From Arthrobacter dokdonellae (GTDB lineage Bacteria; Actinomycetota; Actinomycetes; Actinomycetales; Micrococcaceae): a DNA stretch of 64,000 nt. Made by a program: the position numbers and the translations under genes. The DNA lies in the NCBI RefSeq assembly GCF_003268655.1, contig NZ_CP029642.1, forward strand, positions 868,001 through 932,000, read 5' to 3'. This document shows, piece by piece, positions 1 to 7,717 of the stretch (its first letter is position 1; each line of letters begins with the position of its first letter). A model generated the notes under the pieces. It had not been told where the DNA came from. It searched no databases and worked only from the letters and a program-made list of their open reading frames with translations.

Positions 1-2860
1 CGATTTCCTGCGCCATCGCCACCAGCTCCGCAATAACCTCGGCGGACGTGAGCTGCTGGTTCGTGTACTTGCGCATCAGTTCGGTGATGCGTTCGGAGAA
101 GGCACGCTGGCGCACAATGTTGTTCCGCGTGGTCGCCACCGACTCCTCGGACACCAGCTTCCGCAGCGCCTCGATGGCCAGCTGGGGGTTCCGGGCGCCC
201 TTCGTCTTGGCGATGAACTCGGGGGTGAGGTCGTCCAGCGACGGCTTGGGCATGCCGGCCGCCGAGTAGATGTCCAGCACCTCGCCCGACTGCGTCGCCC
301 CCGCGATCAGCTCGCCCAGCAGCCGCTGGATGTCCTCGGGGATGGGCTCGCCCGAGGCCTGCCGGTCGGCGGCATCGTACTTGGCCATCCACACGCGGAT
401 CTCCTCGTACATCTGCACCTCGGGCCGCAGCTGGGCGAGGGCGGCCGAGCCCGAGCACAGGGCCCAGGCCCGCGAGAGCTGACCACTGTAGCGGCGGTAC
501 CTGGCGGCCAGGGTTTCCTCCCCGTCCGACGGCGCGTTCCCCGGTGTTGCCGGGCTGCGCAGGTAGGCGGTGGCCCCGGTGGCGGCGTTGATCCAGGCCT
601 TCGGGCCACCCCTGTTCAGCACGGACTTCCAGTCGTAGCCGGCCAGCAGCTGCCCGAGGGTCCCCAGCAGGGTGACGGTCATGGCGATGGCCTCGTCCAC
701 GTTCCTGCCCACCGGCTTGTTCGCCTGGTCGGACTGCGTGTATTCGCCCAGCGCCTTGGCGAGGTTGTCGGCCAGCGGCGCGTAGGCCACCAGCAGCCCG
801 TCCTCCTTGCCGCGGAAGGTGCGGTTCACCCGGGCCAGGGTCTGCATGAGCAGCGCGCCCTTCAGCGGCCGGTCCAGGTACAGGGTGTGCAGCGGCGGGG
901 CGTCAAAGCCGGTGAGCATCATGTCCTTGACGATCACCAGTTCCAGCTCGTCGTCGGGGTTCTTGAGCCTGGCCTTGATGGCGGCGTTCAGCGAATCGCG
1001 CCGCACATGAAGGGACACCGGGGGCGTGTCCGTCGCGTCGCCGGAGTAGACCACCTTGATCCTGCCGGCGTCGAGCTCGTCGGAGTGCCAGCCGGGCCGC
1101 AGTTCCACGATCGCCGCATACAGCCTGGCGCAGATCTCCCGGGTGCCGGCCACGATCATGGCCTTGCCGGGCCCCTCGATGAACTTGTGCATGACGGCCC
1201 GGCGGCCCTCCCAGTGCGCCACCAGGTCCCCGGCCAGGGCGGCGATGCGCTCCGGCGCGCCGTACACGGCGTTGACGACGGCGACGCTCGCCTCGATGCG
1301 GGCGCGTTCGGTCATGTCCAGGCCCACGGTCGCGTCGTCGGCCGCGGCGTCCAGCTGCTCCTCGGTCACGGACCCGGCCAGCCCCACCTTGATCAGGCGC
1401 GGCTCGAAGTAGACGGGCACGGTGGCGCCGTCGTCCACGGCCCGGGTCAGGTCGTAGATGTCGATGTAGTCGCCAAAGACGTCGCGGGTGTTGCGGTCCT
1501 CGAAGGAGATCGGCGTGCCGGTGAAGGCGATGAGTGTTGCGTGCGGCAGGGCGTCGCGCAGGTGCCGGGCGTAGCCGTCCAGGTCGTCGTAGTGGCTGCG
1601 GTGGGCCTCGTCCACCACCACGATGATGTTCCGCCGGTCGCTGAGGAGCGGGTGGTCCGTGCCGGCCTCCTTCTCGGCCTGGCTGCGGCCAAACTTCTGC
1701 AGGGTGGTGAAGTAGATGCCGCCGGTGGTGCGGTTGCTCAGCTCATCGCGAAGTTCCGAGCGGCGCCGGACCTGGCGCGGCTTCTCGGGCAGCAGCTGGC
1801 TTTGCGCGAACGTCTCGTACAGCTGGCCGTCGAGTTCGTTGCGGTCCGTGATGACCACCACCGTCGGGTTTTTCAGCCGCGGGTGGCGGATCACGCGGTT
1901 GGTGTACAGCTCCATTTCCATGGACTTGCCAGATCCCTGGGTGTGCCAGACGACGCCGGCCTTCCCGTTGGATTCGACCGCCTGGACCGTGTTTCCCACT
2001 GCCTTGGTGACGGCGAAGTACTGGTGCGGCTTGGCGATGCGCTTGCTCAGCCCGTCAGCGTTTTCGTCGAAGGCGGTGAAATCGTTGAGCAGCTGCAGGA
2101 ACCGGTCCTGGTTGTACAGGCCCATCAGGGCCGTCTCCATGCCGGTGACAGCCTCCCCGTCCAGGGTGAAGCCCGGCGGAACGGGGACGCCGTCGTCGTC
2201 GACGTTCCAGGGGGAGAAGTGGTTGAACGGGGTGAAAGGGGTGCCGTACTTGGCCTGGATGCCGTCGCTGGCGAGGGTGAAGACGCAGAAGCGGAAGGCC
2301 ATGGGGAATTCGCGCAGGTAGGTTTGCAGCTGCGCGTGGGCGGCGGCGAGGTCGGCGTGGGCGCTGCCGGCCTTCTTCAGCTCGACGATGCTGACGGGCA
2401 TGCCGTTGCAGTAGAGGACCAGGTCGAAGCGGCGCTTGTAGTCCCCCGCCACGAGGGTGACCTGGTTGACGGCAAGCCAGTCGTTCCGGTCCGGGTCGGC
2501 GCTGAGCAGGTGGATGGTGGCGTTGACGTCGGACCCGTCGCTGTCGATGTAGCTGAGCCGGTAGCCGTGGACCAGGTAGGCGTGGATGCGCTGGTTTTCG
2601 GTGATGGCGTCATTGGACGTGGGGGCGGTGATTTCCGCGAGCGCCTGCTTGAGGTACTGCAGGGGAACCGTGGGGTTGAGCTTTTGCAGGGCGGCGAGAA
2701 TGCGGGGGCGGATGAGCAGCTCCGACCACGATTCGCGCTCGTCCCTGCCGGGCGCGATCTCCTCGCCGGGCTTGGGCCGCCAGCCCAGCGGCTCGGCCAG
2801 CTGCTCAAGGGCAAGGCCCTCCCAGTCGGCCTCGGAAAAGCCGGTGCCTGCCACTGCCAT
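1..2860 (-). CDS. hsdR: Type I restriction endonuclease subunit R (HsdR), 3' end cut by window edge
   Basis: Motor and nuclease subunit of a type I restriction-modification complex: it translocates DNA by ATP hydrolysis and cuts unmodified DNA together with HsdM and HsdS. The frame is open from ATG 2860 to base 1, giving 953 codons; family members are usually about 1000-1100 residues, so only the C-terminal tail is missing. Visible motifs are the PD-(D/E)xK nuclease site (D146, E160-L-K162), Walker A GSGKS (309-313) and the DEAH helicase box (417-420), followed by a second RecA-like half (LTGFDAPPLHTLYLDR, then QTLARVNR). It lies 6.6 kb away from hsdS/hsdM, with unrelated genes between; normally the three genes form one operon. 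Family identity is certain. That it works with the hsdM/hsdS of this window is inferred from orientation and proximity. Confidence 0.96.
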   Translation of the reverse strand, partial: MAVAGTGFSEADWEGLALEQLAEPLGWRPKPGEEIAPGRDERESWSELLIRPRILAALQKLNPTVPLQYLKQALAEITAPTSNDAITENQRIHAYLVHGYRLSYIDSDGSDVNATIHLLSADPDRNDWLAVNQVTLVAGDYKRRFDLVLYCNGMPVSIVELKKAGSAHADLAAAHAQLQTYLREFPMAFRFCVFTLASDGIQAKYGTPFTPFNHFSPWNVDDDGVPVPPGFTLDGEAVTGMETALMGLYNQDRFLQLLNDFTAFDENADGLSKRIAKPHQYFAVTKAVGNTVQAVESNGKAGVVWHTQGSGKSMEMELYTNRVIRHPRLKNPTVVVITDRNELDGQLYETFAQSQLLPEKPRQVRRRSELRDELSNRTTGGIYFTTLQKFGRSQAEKEAGTDHPLLSDRRNIIVVVDEAHRSHYDDLDGYARHLRDALPHATLIAFTGTPISFEDRNTRDVFGDYIDIYDLTRAVDDGATVPVYFEPRLIKVGLAGSVTEEQLDAAADDATVGLDMTERARIEASVAVVNAVYGAPERIAALAGDLVAHWEGRRAVMHKFIEGPGKAMIVAGTREICARLYAAIVELRPGWHSDELDAGRIKVVYSGDATDTPPVSLHVRRDSLNAAIKARLKNPDDELELVIVKDMMLTGFDAPPLHTLYLDRPLKGALLMQTLARVNRTFRGKEDGLLVAYAPLADNLAKALGEYTQSDQANKPVGRNVDEAIAMTVTLLGTLGQLLAGYDWKSVLNRGGPKAWINAATGATAYLRSPATPGNAPSDGEETLAARYRRYSGQLSRAWALCSGSAALAQLRPEVQMYEEIRVWMAKYDAADRQASGEPIPEDIQRLLGELIAGATQSGEVLDIYSAAGMPKPSLDDLTPEFIAKTKGARNPQLAIEALRKLVSEESVATTRNNIVRQRAFSERITELMRKYTNQQLTSAEVIAELVAMAQEI

Positions 2861-3035
2861 GATTGTTCTCCCCGCGTGCGTCTGGACTTGATGTTGACGG
2901 TACCAGCAGGGGGTGCTTCCTGCTCCGTTGCGGGCCGGTAGGAGGGGTTATCAGCGTCATGGGCGGGCATCCTGAAGGACGATTTCGGCGGCCCTTCCTG
3001 AAGGCGGATCCGCCCTCTCGCCTGCCAGCACCCGT

Positions 3036-3348
3036 TGCCCAGTTCCGCTTCCAGGAGTTCGACGCTCAGCAGCGTGGATTTGAACTCCTTCGGCAGGGAG
3101 GCCGTGATTTGGGTTTTCCATTCGGCCACGCCAATCGGTGCGCTGTCACCGCGCAGGGCGTATGCGGCCACCACGTTGTTATTGCTTCTGCATAGCAGCA
3201 GGCCCATGGTCGGCTTGTCGTCCGGGTGGGGCACCAAGTCGTCCAAGGCAGCCATGTGCATGCCCAGCTGGCCGGAATGCCCGGGATCGAACGTGCCGGC
3301 CTTAAGTACAATCACCACAAAGCTGCCAAGCCGGAAGTGGTAGAACCA
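3036..3348 (-). pseudogene. Remnant of YhcG/DUF1016 PD-(D/E)xK nuclease-domain protein
   Basis: About 100 codons match the C-terminal part of DUF1016/YhcG proteins, as I recall the family: FYHFRLGSFVVIVLKAG, then GQLGMHMAALDDLVPHPDD, GLLLCRSNNNVVAAYALRG and a terminal LEAEL. Intact members have about 350 residues; the N-terminal DUF1016 domain and the acidic residue before FYH are absent. The conserved acidic residue of the E/D-x-K pair is replaced by V (VIVLK). The frame has no proper stop and runs on into an unrelated frame of hsdR. So it is 5'-truncated, lacks both catalytic acids and has lost its end. It lies just 5' of hsdR on the same strand, a common place for this family within type I loci. 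Confidence 0.8.
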
Positions 3349-3489
3349 CGGACGACTGCCGCTGGGTACCATTTGCCCATCCATCTTTTTCCTGGCGGGT
3401 GAGGATGTCACGGCCAAAGCTCTTGACCGGTTGGTCAATCAGGAGTAAATCTGAAGATGTCAACGACCTATTAGAGGAAGGTGAGGTCG

Positions 3490-3858
3490 ATGAAAAAGTG
3501 GACCAAATGGCAGAACTGGGTGGCCGTCGCGGCTGGCTTGTATGCTGCCTTGGCACCGATCTGGACAACGAGTGACGGCAAGGCCGCAACGACGCTGGTC
3601 GTATTGGGGATTCTCACGATCATTGCGGGACTGGTCAATCTGTCCATGCCGCGCATGCCGTCGGTGGAATGGGCCCAAGGAGTCCTGGGCGTGCTGCTCT
3701 TTATCTCTCCGTGGGTGCTTGCCTTCACGGCCATGACGGGGGTCGCCGTCACTGCCTGGATTTGCGGCATTGTCACCATTGTCGTCACGGCATGGGCTTT
3801 GCCCTCGCTCATGAAGGCACGCGAAGACCAGCACCATCACCGTCCGGCAGCCGCCTAA
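3490..3858 (+). CDS. SPW-repeat integral membrane protein
   Basis: A 122-residue membrane protein with four hydrophobic segments (about residues 9-27, 34-52, 62-82 and 84-103). Two related halves each end in a short polar stretch; ISPWVLAF carries the SPW motif that names the family, and APIWTTSD takes the same place in the first half. Start ATG 3490 is chosen because AGGAAGG sits 7 bases upstream; GTG 3481 overlaps that ribosome binding site. The tail is rich in His (QHHHR). Function of the family is unknown. A TetR gene follows in the same direction about 110 bases downstream. Confidence 0.85.
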   Translation: MKKWTKWQNWVAVAAGLYAALAPIWTTSDGKAATTLVVLGILTIIAGLVNLSMPRMPSVEWAQGVLGVLLFISPWVLAFTAMTGVAVTAWICGIVTIVVTAWALPSLMKAREDQHHHRPAAA

Positions 3859-3872
3859 GTCCGCCTACCACA

Positions 3873-3900
3873 GGGCTCCGGCCTCCCGGGGCTGGAGCCC
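3873..3900 (+). terminator. Hairpin after the SPW gene
   Basis: GGGCTCC and GGAGCCC form 7-bp arms around a GC-rich 14-base loop, 14 bases after the stop of the SPW gene. No U-tract follows, so this is a weak terminator call. Confidence 0.4.
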
Positions 3901-3970
3901 CATGCCAACAGGGAACGATTGAGGAGCCTTGGTTCCACAGGCCCCTAAAACTGTTCCCGGGGCACGAGGA

Positions 3971-4609
3971 ATGGAGGAGACGGTGGGCACAAATCGGTTT
4001 CGGGAACACCCCGAACAACGCGGGGACGCCAGGGCGCTCATTCTGGATTCCGCTGAGGACCTTATCGCCCAACACGGTTTCAGCGCCACGTCCACGGCCT
4101 CGATCGCCCGGTCCGCCGGGGTTGCGAAGGGGCTGCTCTTCTATTATTTCCCGGCCAAGGCCGACGTGTTGGTGGCTCTCATGGCCGAGCGGCTGCCGGC
4201 TACCCACCTGGACGCCGAGCTACTAGCTGTTCCGGGGGACCCTGCTGCCGGACTGATCGGGACGTTGGATGCCTTGAACCTCAGCGACCACAAATCTGCC
4301 GTGCTGCGCGTGATCCTCTGGCGCGAGGCTGATACCCACCCGAAGGTACGTGCCCAACTACGCAGGCTCCAACGGAATCTGGAACGCGACACCGCTGCCA
4401 TATTGCGTCGTTGTCTGCCCGACATCGCCGATGCCCAACGGATCAAGGACTGCGCCGTGACATGGGTCAGTACGATTTTTTCCGCAGCCACTGAAGACAG
4501 GCTTTCCGACCTCGACGGGCTCCCCCGCCGCGGCAGGGAGCACCTCAAGGCTATGGCCAACATCTTGGCCGCGAGCCTGCACGGGCCTGGCCTCGCACCG
4601 GCTACATGA
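3971..4609 (+). CDS. TetR-family transcriptional regulator
   Basis: A 212-residue one-component repressor-like protein. Residues about 17-65 form the TetR N-terminal HTH (ALILDSAEDLIAQHGF, then STASIARSAGVAKGLLFYYF and the following KADVL), with the typical G-x-LFYYF recognition-helix end. The rest is a helical ligand-binding domain with no recognisable ligand motif. The start is uncertain: ATG 3971 has only a weak upstream GAGG, GTG 3983 lies right after GGAGGAG, and GTG 3929 is in frame. A monocistronic position downstream of the SPW gene leaves its target open. Confidence 0.9.
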   Translation: MEETVGTNRFREHPEQRGDARALILDSAEDLIAQHGFSATSTASIARSAGVAKGLLFYYFPAKADVLVALMAERLPATHLDAELLAVPGDPAAGLIGTLDALNLSDHKSAVLRVILWREADTHPKVRAQLRRLQRNLERDTAAILRRCLPDIADAQRIKDCAVTWVSTIFSAATEDRLSDLDGLPRRGREHLKAMANILAASLHGPGLAPAT

Positions 4610-4670
4610 GGCCCGGGACCAACCCAAGCCCTTTCATGTTCTAAGTTGAAATCCCTTCAAGGAGGCAGTC

Positions 4671-4871
4671 ATGAGTGAGGTATTCGAACCGTTGGACCCC
4701 GTGGACGCAGCGGCCCTGGCCGACGGGACCATAGCCCCCGACGACGCCAGGGCCATGGATGAACAGGACCCCGAACCTGGCCTGGACAGTGAGCGGCCCG
4801 TGGTGCTCGAGGACGAGCCCGGGAATGCGACGAACCCGGAGGGGAACTCCGATCAAGGCCTGGACCAGTAG
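4671..4871 (+). CDS. Small acidic hypothetical protein (66 aa)
   Basis: A very acidic, proline-containing 66-residue protein with no hydrophobic segment and no cysteine; likely disordered. ATG 4671 has a strong ribosome binding site (AAGGAGG, 6 bases upstream), which is the main reason to call it. It contains many D/E-P pairs (EPLDPVD, DEQDPEPGLD). I do not recognise a family. It stands alone between the TetR gene and the HspR-like gene. Confidence 0.65.
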   Translation: MSEVFEPLDPVDAAALADGTIAPDDARAMDEQDPEPGLDSERPVVLEDEPGNATNPEGNSDQGLDQ

Positions 4872-5077
4872 AAGGCCTGCCGCCTAATCCAGGCTTAACC
4901 TTTCACCCTTCCGGGTCTCGAATCAGCGGGGGGATCCGACAACATGAACGATTAGAGCAGGCAGGGGCGACGGGGGGCCATCTGGCGCGCAGGGCCGCAT
5001 CGCCTCACAGTGGTGCGGCCCATCGCAGGATCCACAATTTTCCGCTGGCAGCCCGTGACCACCATGCGTACATGAGG
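4872..5077. other. Intergenic, nothing recognised
   Basis: The 206 bases between the small acidic gene (+) and the HspR-like gene (-) are convergent. I see no strong hairpin, coding frame with a ribosome binding site, or RNA gene in it. Confidence 0.5.
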
Positions 5078-5419
5078 TCACCGCGGCTCAGTTGCATCTG
5101 TCTTGTTCCGGGTTTGCCGTGGCGTAGCTCCGGGGTCGGCAGCCCGGTCAAGGAGTTGTGACCGCAAAGACTGGTTTTCGTTTTCCAGGGTCAGGACGAG
5201 GCGGATGCCGGAGAGGTTGAGCCCCTGCCCGAGCAGTTCCGCGATCCGCCGCAGGGTCACCAGATCATCCTCGCTGTAGCGCCGCGTGCCGCCTTCGGTG
5301 CGCCCCGGCTCCAGCAGTCCCCTGCGTTCGTAGAGCCGGAGGTTTTGCTGGCCTGTGCCGACAAGTTCTGCCGCGACGGAGATCGCATACACGCCACCTG
5401 TGTTCGGATTGAGTACCAC
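5078..5419 (-). CDS. hspR: HspR-like MerR-family heat-shock repressor
   Basis: A 113-residue MerR-type regulator. The N-terminal winged HTH (YAISVAAELVGTGQQNLRLY then RRGLL) is followed by the wing GGTRRYSEDDL and the HspR-like segment GLNLSGIRLVLTLENE that leads into a short helix. Actinobacterial HspR represses dnaK/clpB/hsp20-class genes. Divergent transcription from an hsp20 gene 177 bases away supports this job. No exact HAIR palindrome (CTTGAGT-N7-ACTCAAG) is visible in the shared promoter region, so its operator differs or is degenerate. The call as HspR rather than another short MerR protein rests on the NLSGI segment and context. Confidence 0.8.
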   Translation of the reverse strand: MVLNPNTGGVYAISVAAELVGTGQQNLRLYERRGLLEPGRTEGGTRRYSEDDLVTLRRIAELLGQGLNLSGIRLVLTLENENQSLRSQLLDRAADPGATPRQTRNKTDATEPR

Positions 5420-5465
5420 GATAGTTCGCTCCCTGATTGTCTTCTGATTTGCGAAGAAATGCCCC

Positions 5466-5494
5466 TTGCATCAGTATGCCTGTCGTGTTATAAA
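5466..5494 (+). promoter_or_regulatory. Sigma-70-like promoter for hsp20
   Basis: TTGCAT (5466-5471), a 17-base spacer and TATAAA (5489-5494) form a good housekeeping-type promoter about 100 bases upstream of the hsp20 start, in the hspR/hsp20 divergent region. The local AT-richness stands out from the surroundings. Confidence 0.6.
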
Positions 5495-5596
5495 AAATCT
5501 ATGTCAGTCACGATAGGTCGTGGCGGGCATGCGAGAACTGAACACACGAACAAGCGACACTGAGATCAAATGGCGTTGTAAAGGAGTGAATAAGCC

Positions 5597-6046
5597 ATGT
5601 TGATGCGTACAGACCCGTTCCGTGAACTCGACCGGCTCGCCCAGCAGGTGCTGGGAACCGCAGCCCGACCGGCAGCCATGCCGATGGACGCGTGGCGCGA
5701 TGGGGACACCTTTGAGGTTGAATTTGACCTCCCGGGCGTGGCCCCGGAGTCCATTAACCTGGATGTGGAACGCAACGTCGTCACCGTGCGGGCCGAACGT
5801 CCGGCGCTGGACGGGGAGAAGGAGATGCTCGCAGCCGAGCGGCCCCGGGGCGTGTTCAGCCGCCAGCTGGTCCTGGGCGAGAACCTGGACACGGAGAACA
5901 TCCAGGCCAGTTACGACTCCGGTGTGCTGACCTTGCGCATCCCGGTGGCCGAGCAGGCCAAACCGCGCAAGATCGCGATCACCACGAAGGCCGGTGACCG
6001 CCAGGCCATCACGAAGGACGGTGACCGCCAGTCCATTAATGCCTAA
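5597..6046 (+). CDS. Hsp20/alpha-crystallin family small heat-shock protein
   Basis: A 149-residue ATP-independent holdase that binds unfolding proteins in the cytoplasm. The alpha-crystallin domain spans about residues 30-125: [26 protein letters not shown] in the first sheet, [20 protein letters not shown] and the conserved A/G-x-L-like [10 protein letters not shown] near the end, followed by the short C-terminal tail with KPRKIAI. AAGGAG lies upstream of ATG 5597. It is divergent from the HspR-like gene and probably repressed by it; a J-domain gene follows after a hairpin. Confidence 0.95.
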   Translation: MLMRTDPFRELDRLAQQVLGTAARPAAMPMDAWRDGDTFEVEFDLPGVAPESINLDVERNVVTVRAERPALDGEKEMLAAERPRGVFSRQLVLGENLDTENIQASYDSGVLTLRIPVAEQAKPRKIAITTKAGDRQAITKDGDRQSINA

Positions 6047-6186
6047 ACTGCCCTGGGGCAAAGGCATTTCCCGAGACCGGGACGGCAGCGCAGCGGCTGT
6101 CATAAAAAAGGGGCGGTAGCCATACGGCACGCCACAGCGCCTTACGCGCAATGAAAAGTGGCCGCTGGTCCCTGCCTTCCCGTACC

Positions 6187-6219
6187 GGCGGTCCCCGGCC
6201 CCCATGGCTGGGGACCGCC
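6187..6219 (+). terminator. Hairpin after hsp20
   Basis: GGCGGTCCCC (6187-6196) pairs perfectly with GGGGACCGCC (6210-6219) around a 13-base loop, 140 bases after hsp20 and 67 before the J-domain gene. It probably separates the two transcripts. Confidence 0.6.
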
Positions 6220-6286
6220 TCAACCACCAATGGACGCCTCGCGTTGGTGCAGGGGGCCACGAGGCTGAGAGGACGTGTGAGCAATC

Positions 6287-6649
6287 GTGACTGGTTCGCC
6301 GGACTTTTATGCTGTGCTGCATTTGGGTCCCGAGGCCACCGGCGCAGAAGTGCACCGCGCCTACAGGTCCCTGATGCGCCGCCACCATCCGGACACCCGC
6401 CCGTCGCCGGCCACAGCCGAGCAAGCGTCCCGCGAGCGTGAGCAGCTGGCGCAGATCATGGACGCCTACACCGTGCTGGCAGACCCGGTCCAGCGGGACC
6501 GCTATGACCGCGGCCAGCTGGCAAAAGCGGGCGCAGCGGCATTCCATCCCGGCCCGTCCAACGGGGCGCGCGTGTACAAGCCGGGCGCACCTACGCATGG
6601 GCAGCCGCCCATCGTCGCTGGTCCGCTGCAGTGGGAACCACCCCGGTAG
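6287..6649 (+). CDS. Short J-domain (DnaJ-like) protein
   Basis: A 120-residue protein whose residues 6-75 form a J domain: YAVLHLGPEATGAEVHRAYR, the HPD motif (34-36) that triggers DnaK ATP hydrolysis, and helix IV with YTVLADPVQRDRYDRG. The G/F, zinc and substrate-binding regions of full DnaJ are absent; a proline/glycine-rich tail follows. It could be a DnaK co-chaperone for a special client. Start is GTG 6287 with GAGAGGA upstream. The next gene begins 13 bases downstream, so the two are probably co-transcribed. Confidence 0.85.
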   Translation: MTGSPDFYAVLHLGPEATGAEVHRAYRSLMRRHHPDTRPSPATAEQASREREQLAQIMDAYTVLADPVQRDRYDRGQLAKAGAAAFHPGPSNGARVYKPGAPTHGQPPIVAGPLQWEPPR

Positions 6650-6662
6650 GAAGGACACATAA

Positions 6663-7037
6663 ATGAGTGCATGGCACCGCTTCGACTCTCCCTTGCTGCC
6701 GGTTTTCCAGGAACGCTTCGAGCAGCGTTGGGGCAAGGGCACCGCACCGTTCCTGGATCCGGAACTCCACGAAGAGCCGTTGCCCCGGGCTCAGTGGATC
6801 AACGCCGACACCGGGGCCGCGTTGGCCGTCGTCCCGGTATGGTCCGACGACGACGACATTCGCCGCTCGTTCGCAGTGCTCTACCTGCCACCGGCAGGGG
6901 ACATCTGGCTGCTACGACCTGGGATAACCAATTACATCCAATCCCCACGCAAGGACCACATCACCCTGCGCAATGACGCCTTCAAAAAGGCTGTCGACCA
7001 TGCCGAAGCCTTCATCCATGGCCCCGGAGGCCACTAA
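6663..7037 (+). CDS. Hypothetical protein (124 aa) linked to the J-domain gene
   Basis: A soluble 124-residue protein with no membrane segment and no signal peptide. It has an acidic SDDDDIRR patch and a C-terminal helix (NDAFKKAVDHAEAFI). ATG 6663 is preceded by AGGAAGGA. It follows the J-domain gene by 13 bases in the same direction, so it may be a client or partner. I do not recognise a family. Confidence 0.7.
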   Translation: MSAWHRFDSPLLPVFQERFEQRWGKGTAPFLDPELHEEPLPRAQWINADTGAALAVVPVWSDDDDIRRSFAVLYLPPAGDIWLLRPGITNYIQSPRKDHITLRNDAFKKAVDHAEAFIHGPGGH

Positions 7038-7150
7038 CCGATTCACGGAACTTGGGCTGTTGCCCGTGGACAAGAAAAATTCTTCCAGCACGGCACGTCC
7101 CACCGGCCGCGGCACCCTGGGATCAATGCCGAGAACACGTTGCCTGGCGA

Positions 7151-7486
7151 TTATTGTGCGCCGGGGAGCAGCGGTGCCTTGGCCCGGGCAGCGGTACGGG
7201 CGCTGGTGGGCATTTCCCCCGGACCCTCTGGAGCCTTGTCAGTGACTGCGGGACTGGCCCGGCGGGCGCTGAGGTGGACCAGGACCGAGGCCCGGCCACA
7301 ATGTGGGCATATAGTTTCACCCGGACCCGTGGGATCGGGGCATTGAACCCCGTCGCGAAAGAAATAGTCCCGCGCGTGGCCGTGGCCATCCTCCACATGC
7401 TGGGCGTCATAGTCGGCCACCCAGGCATGCCCACAGCCGGTGCAGGTAAAAATGAACCGTTCAACTGAAATTTCCTTAAGAATCAT
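7151..7486 (-). CDS. Zinc-ribbon hypothetical protein
   Basis: A 111-residue protein with two CxxC knuckles (C15/C18 in CTGCGH, C60/C63 in CPHCGR) 42 residues apart, which form a zinc ribbon. A His/Asp-rich stretch (HVEDGHGHARDYFF) lies between them; the C-terminus is basic and Ala-rich. GGGGAGGGGAGG before ATG 7486 is a strong ribosome binding site. The ribbon suggests nucleic-acid or protein contacts; no specific function can be assigned. It is convergent with the preceding hypothetical gene. Confidence 0.7.
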   Translation of the reverse strand: MILKEISVERFIFTCTGCGHAWVADYDAQHVEDGHGHARDYFFRDGVQCPDPTGPGETICPHCGRASVLVHLSARRASPAVTDKAPEGPGEMPTSARTAARAKAPLLPGAQ

Positions 7487-7648
7487 GGTCCTCCCCTCCC
7501 CATCACCCCGTCAGGTCTCGTGCGCCAAGGCGGCCGCGCCCGACGTGTTGCCTCGCGCCATCGGCGCCCTCTCATCCATCATGCCACCATGACGGCGTTA
7601 AATCTATATCGACGACCATAGGTCTGTTCCCGTTGGAGCTGGTCAGAA

Positions 7649-7679
7649 GGATCGGCCTTCGACAGCCACAGGCCGATCC
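7649..7679 (-). terminator. Terminator hairpin of the APC permease gene
   Basis: GGATCGGCCT (7649-7658) and AGGCCGATCC (7670-7679) form a perfect 10-bp stem with an 11-base loop, 39 bases after the permease stop on the minus strand. Confidence 0.7.
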
Positions 7680-7717
7680 GCCGCCCACGTTTCGTCGCTA
7701 TTGATTGCCTGGAAGGA

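Noticed and set aside
887..2941. Long open frame (684 codons) on the plus strand
   Set aside because: It lies exactly opposite hsdR, has repetitive V/G/H/D-rich composition typical of antisense frames in GC-rich DNA, and no family motif.
2377..3438. 353-codon minus-strand frame as one intact gene
   Set aside because: Only its first part matches DUF1016; the rest is hsdR read in a wrong frame.
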